DNA of 8,723 bases, taken from assembly GCA_947461645.1 (NCBI GenBank), contig CANHMN010000060.1, positions 1 through 8,723 on the forward strand, read 5' to 3'. A program made the position numbers and the translations under genes. Position 1 is the stretch's first letter; every line of letters begins with the position of its first letter. The notes beneath the pieces were generated by a model that searched no databases, had not been told where the DNA came from, and worked only from the letters and a program-made list of their open reading frames with translations. The DNA comes from Chitinophagaceae bacterium (lineage in GTDB: Bacteria; Bacteroidota; Bacteroidia; Chitinophagales; Chitinophagaceae). Shown here piece after piece: positions 6,975 to 8,723 of the stretch.

Positions 6975-7480
6975 TATTCAAAAGAAGCGACGGAATCAGG
7001 GTTGTTCAACTTGGTACTTTTTCGTTTACCCTTTACTGTTAAGTGTATCAAACTGATTTGCTCCTTCTTGTATTCGTATAGGATGTCATCTTTGATTGTA
7101 ATTTTTTTAAAACCTTCCACACCTGTTACTTGGAGATAAGATGCAATAGACTCCTCCTGTTGTTCATAACCAACCCACTCCATTTGTCTCCATTTGCCGT
7201 CAACAGCTATTTTCAAATGTTTGAAAAGATACGCTGCAACAATTTGTTCCATTTTCTTTTTTTGATCCGATGCAAGCAAGTCTATTTTGGATCCGGCTGT
7301 TTCTTTTTTGAGCGTAGCTTCAAAGTCATTGGTAAAAACCCTGCAAATAATCTCAAGGCTTTTATCTGCAGGATTGAATTCTATTTCCGTAACACTAACA
7401 TAAACAGGATGATTTTTCACCTCGGTGAAGGAGAGCGAAAGAAAAAGAAACAATAATGCTAAAGATGCTTTGATTTTCAA
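6971..7480 (-). CDS. DUF6702-type exported protein
   Basis: This 169-residue protein has a signal peptide (MKIKASLALLFLFLSLSF) and a small mature domain beginning NHPVYVSVTEIEFNP. It continues with the pattern LEIICRVFTNDFEATL at 42-57, which I recognise as a Bacteroidota family of unknown function (DUF6702). A later strand pattern, ITIKDDILYEYKKEQISLIH at 127-146, fits a beta-rich secreted domain. No catalytic motif is visible. The start codon is TTG at 7480: the upstream in-frame stop at 7493-7495 leaves no ATG or GTG, and the signal peptide begins exactly at the TTG. A good promoter lies upstream. Its stop codon overlaps that of the converging CorC-type gene through a shared TTAA. It diverges from HupE. 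The function is unknown; location in the periplasm or outer membrane is inferred from the signal peptide. Confidence 0.83.
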   Translation of the reverse strand: MKIKASLALLFLFLSLSFTEVKNHPVYVSVTEIEFNPADKSLEIICRVFTNDFEATLKKETAGSKIDLLASDQKKKMEQIVAAYLFKHLKIAVDGKWRQMEWVGYEQQEESIASYLQVTGVEGFKKITIKDDILYEYKKEQISLIHLTVKGKRKSTKLNNPDSVASFEY

Positions 7481-7527
7481 ATTAAAAACAAATTAAAAAG
7501 AATGCTAAATATACCGATATTTATCTG

Positions 7528-7556
7528 CAAAAGTAAGCGTAGTTGTTTCGTTTCAA
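7528..7556 (-). promoter_or_regulatory. Bacteroidota-type promoter for the DUF6702 gene
   Basis: On the reverse strand TTG (7556-7554) is followed after 18 bases by TACTTTTG (7535-7528), a full match to TTG-N17-23-TAnnTTTG. It is the best-formed promoter in the window. The predicted start point would leave a leader of roughly 40 bases before the TTG start codon at 7480. Confidence 0.6.
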
Positions 7557-7565
7557 TATACACTC

Positions 7566-8150
7566 ATGAATGATTTTTTGCTTTTTTTTAAAATTGGTTG
7601 GGGGCATTTACTAAATGAGGGAGCTGCTGATCACATCTTGTATTTGCTGGCTTTAATTTCGTGCTATTCCATGCAACAGTTGAAAAGAGTGCTCCTTTTG
7701 ATAACAGCATTCACTGTAGGCCATACCATCACATTAGCCCTGAGTGTATTCAGTCTCATTTCCTTTCCTGAGCATTGGGTTGAATTTCTCATTGCTGTGA
7801 CCTTATTGATTACATCCGTCTTCAATATTTTTCAAACTCAACTCCCTGGAAAAGCCAATTGGTTTCAACTGAATTACATGGTGGCACTATGTTTTGGTCT
7901 GATTCATGGAATGGGATTCGCAGGAACCATAAAGTTCCTACTTGCTGAAGACCAGTCTGTAGGTTGGCCACTTTTAAGCTTCAATGTTGGTTTGGAATTG
8001 GCACAAATACTGCTCGTATTGATTTTTCTTATTACATTTTGGTTATTGAGTTTAATACCAAAAATCAACTTGAGACACTCTCGGCTAATCATTTCAGTAG
8101 GTTGCGGATTAATAGCCCTATTGCTTTGTGTGGAAAGATGGCCCCTGTAG
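7566..8150 (+). CDS. HupE/UreJ-family membrane protein
   Basis: This 194-residue hydrophobic protein has about six membrane segments (near 22-36, 41-62, 70-90, 103-125, 136-163 and 172-190). It has the conserved histidine and acidic positions of the HupE/UreJ_2 family: H14 in GWGHLL, D22-H23 in DHILYL, H53 in FTVGHTITLALS, H114 in FGLIHGMGFAG and E144 in NVGLELAQ. Family members beside hydrogenase or urease genes are proposed nickel or cobalt carriers; most Bacteroidota copies, like this one, have neither nearby, so the substrate is unproven. The ATG at 7566 is followed at once by the typical N-terminus MNDFLLFFKIGWGHLL. No plus-strand -7 box was found in the 85-base gap it shares with the divergent DUF6702 gene. 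An M1 peptidase follows 49 bases downstream on the same strand. Confidence 0.88.
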   Translation: MNDFLLFFKIGWGHLLNEGAADHILYLLALISCYSMQQLKRVLLLITAFTVGHTITLALSVFSLISFPEHWVEFLIAVTLLITSVFNIFQTQLPGKANWFQLNYMVALCFGLIHGMGFAGTIKFLLAEDQSVGWPLLSFNVGLELAQILLVLIFLITFWLLSLIPKINLRHSRLIISVGCGLIALLLCVERWPL

Positions 8151-8151
8151 G

Positions 8152-8181
8152 TTGATTTTAGAAGTGTTTTAGTTATTTTTA
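8152..8181 (+). promoter_or_regulatory. Possible promoter for the M1 peptidase
   Basis: TTG at 8152-8154 and TATTTTTA at 8174-8181 have the consensus 19-base spacing. The -7 box misses the final G of TAnnTTTG. If real, the peptidase has its own promoter starting just after the HupE stop. In such AT-rich DNA a chance match is plausible. Confidence 0.3.
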
Positions 8182-8199
8182 CAACCTTATTTTTTAGCT

Positions 8200-8723
8200 A
8201 TGAAAAAATTATGCCTTTTACTGCTTCTCTCCGCCTCTATTCAATTAAGCGCAATTGCTCAGGACATTCGCAACAATCCCGGAAGCAACCATGGTAACCG
8301 ATTTGAACAATTAGGCACCATTCTTCCAACCGCCAATGAATATAGATCAGCTAGTGGAGCGCCCGGTCCATCGTATTGGCAGCAAAGGTGTGATTACAAT
8401 ATCGTGTGTGAATTGGATGAACCCAATCGTAAACTTAGCGGTAAAGAAACCCTTACTTATTTCAACAATTCTCCCGACAACCTGAAATACCTCTGGCTTC
8501 AATTGGATGAGAACCAACACAGCGCCAAAAACAATTCCGGCTATGAAAGCAGTAATCCGATGCCTAGACAAATTGGTGAGCAGGAAATTGAGCGCATGAT
8601 GGGAAAAAATGAAAGAGAATATGGAGACAACATCACCAAAGTAACTACCGTTGATGGAAAGCCACTTACTTACACCATCAACAAAACCATGATGAGAGTT
8701 GATTTGCCAATGGTTTTGAAGCC
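8200..8723 (+). CDS. Secreted M1-family metallopeptidase, N-terminal part
   Basis: The gene starts at ATG 8200 and stays open for 174 codons to the right edge; the 3' end is outside the window. A signal peptide (MKKLCLLLLLSASIQLSAIA) ends in a plausible signal peptidase I site before Q21. The mature start contains NRFEQLGTILPTANEYR and SASGAPGPSYWQQRCDYNI, then LSGKETLTYFNNSPDNLKYL and WLQLDENQH. This is the N-terminal beta-domain of Bacteroidota M1 (gluzincin) aminopeptidase-like proteins, where an early beta-sheet region precedes the HExxH zinc site. That zinc site would be further downstream, so activity cannot be judged. Most likely it acts outside the inner membrane on peptides. It lies 49 bases after HupE on the same strand, so may be cotranscribed or use the weak promoter at 8152. 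Confidence 0.85.
   Translation, partial: MKKLCLLLLLSASIQLSAIAQDIRNNPGSNHGNRFEQLGTILPTANEYRSASGAPGPSYWQQRCDYNIVCELDEPNRKLSGKETLTYFNNSPDNLKYLWLQLDENQHSAKNNSGYESSNPMPRQIGEQEIERMMGKNEREYGDNITKVTTVDGKPLTYTINKTMMRVDLPMVLK

Noticed and set aside
8347..8571. Minus-strand open frame with a hydrophobic start, under the M1 peptidase.
   Set aside because: The plus strand here encodes the well-recognised M1 N-terminal domain; the antisense frame is a by-product of its composition.

Overview
The window looks like ordinary chromosome from a member of the Bacteroidota, probably near Chitinophagales/Sphingobacteriales. The DNA is AT-rich and densely coded, and starts lack Shine-Dalgarno sequences. Several genes have matches to the Bacteroidota promoter -7 box (TAnnTTTG, or a TAnnTTCG variant) close upstream. 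The protein set also fits: a GlmM beginning MALIKSISGIRGTIGG, a DUF6702 protein, a HupE/UreJ protein and a Bacteroidota-type M1 peptidase. No mobile element, CRISPR array, tRNA or rRNA was seen. No gene-free stretch exceeds about 175 bases.

Layout, left to right. The left edge holds the first 26 codons of glmM (phosphoglucosamine mutase, cell-wall precursor synthesis) on the minus strand. It diverges from a class I SAM-dependent methyltransferase (169-909, plus). Converging on that, with only 2 bases between stop codons, is a minus-strand pair of tandem paralogues (912-2894 and 2921-4924). Both are large membrane proteins of the LTA synthase/MdoB alkaline-phosphatase superfamily, with five membrane spans and an intact metal-binding catalytic domain outside the membrane. 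A 173-188 base divergent region (4925/4940-5112) separates them from a plus-strand pair: a PAP2-family phosphatase (5113-5673), then, 2 bases later, a CNNM/CorC-type 'hemolysin' membrane protein with CBS domains (5676-6974).

The right end holds a DUF6702 exported protein (6971-7480, minus, TTG start). Its stop codon overlaps the stop of the CorC-type gene. It diverges from a HupE/UreJ membrane protein (7566-8150, plus), followed by the 5' part of a secreted M1 metallopeptidase (8200 onward, plus, cut by the window edge).

Two themes stand out. The centre is an envelope-lipid theme: two phosphoglycerol/phosphoethanolamine-transferase-like enzymes opposite a PAP2 lipid phosphatase. The right end groups DUF6702, HupE and an M1 zinc peptidase; this may be a functional module with a metal link, but that is inference. 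Nothing in the window is clearly a new defence or mobile system. The best candidates for new biology are the paired LTA-synthase-like enzymes in a Gram-negative lineage, the DUF6702/HupE/M1 group, and the very short or absent 5' leaders suggested by promoter positions.
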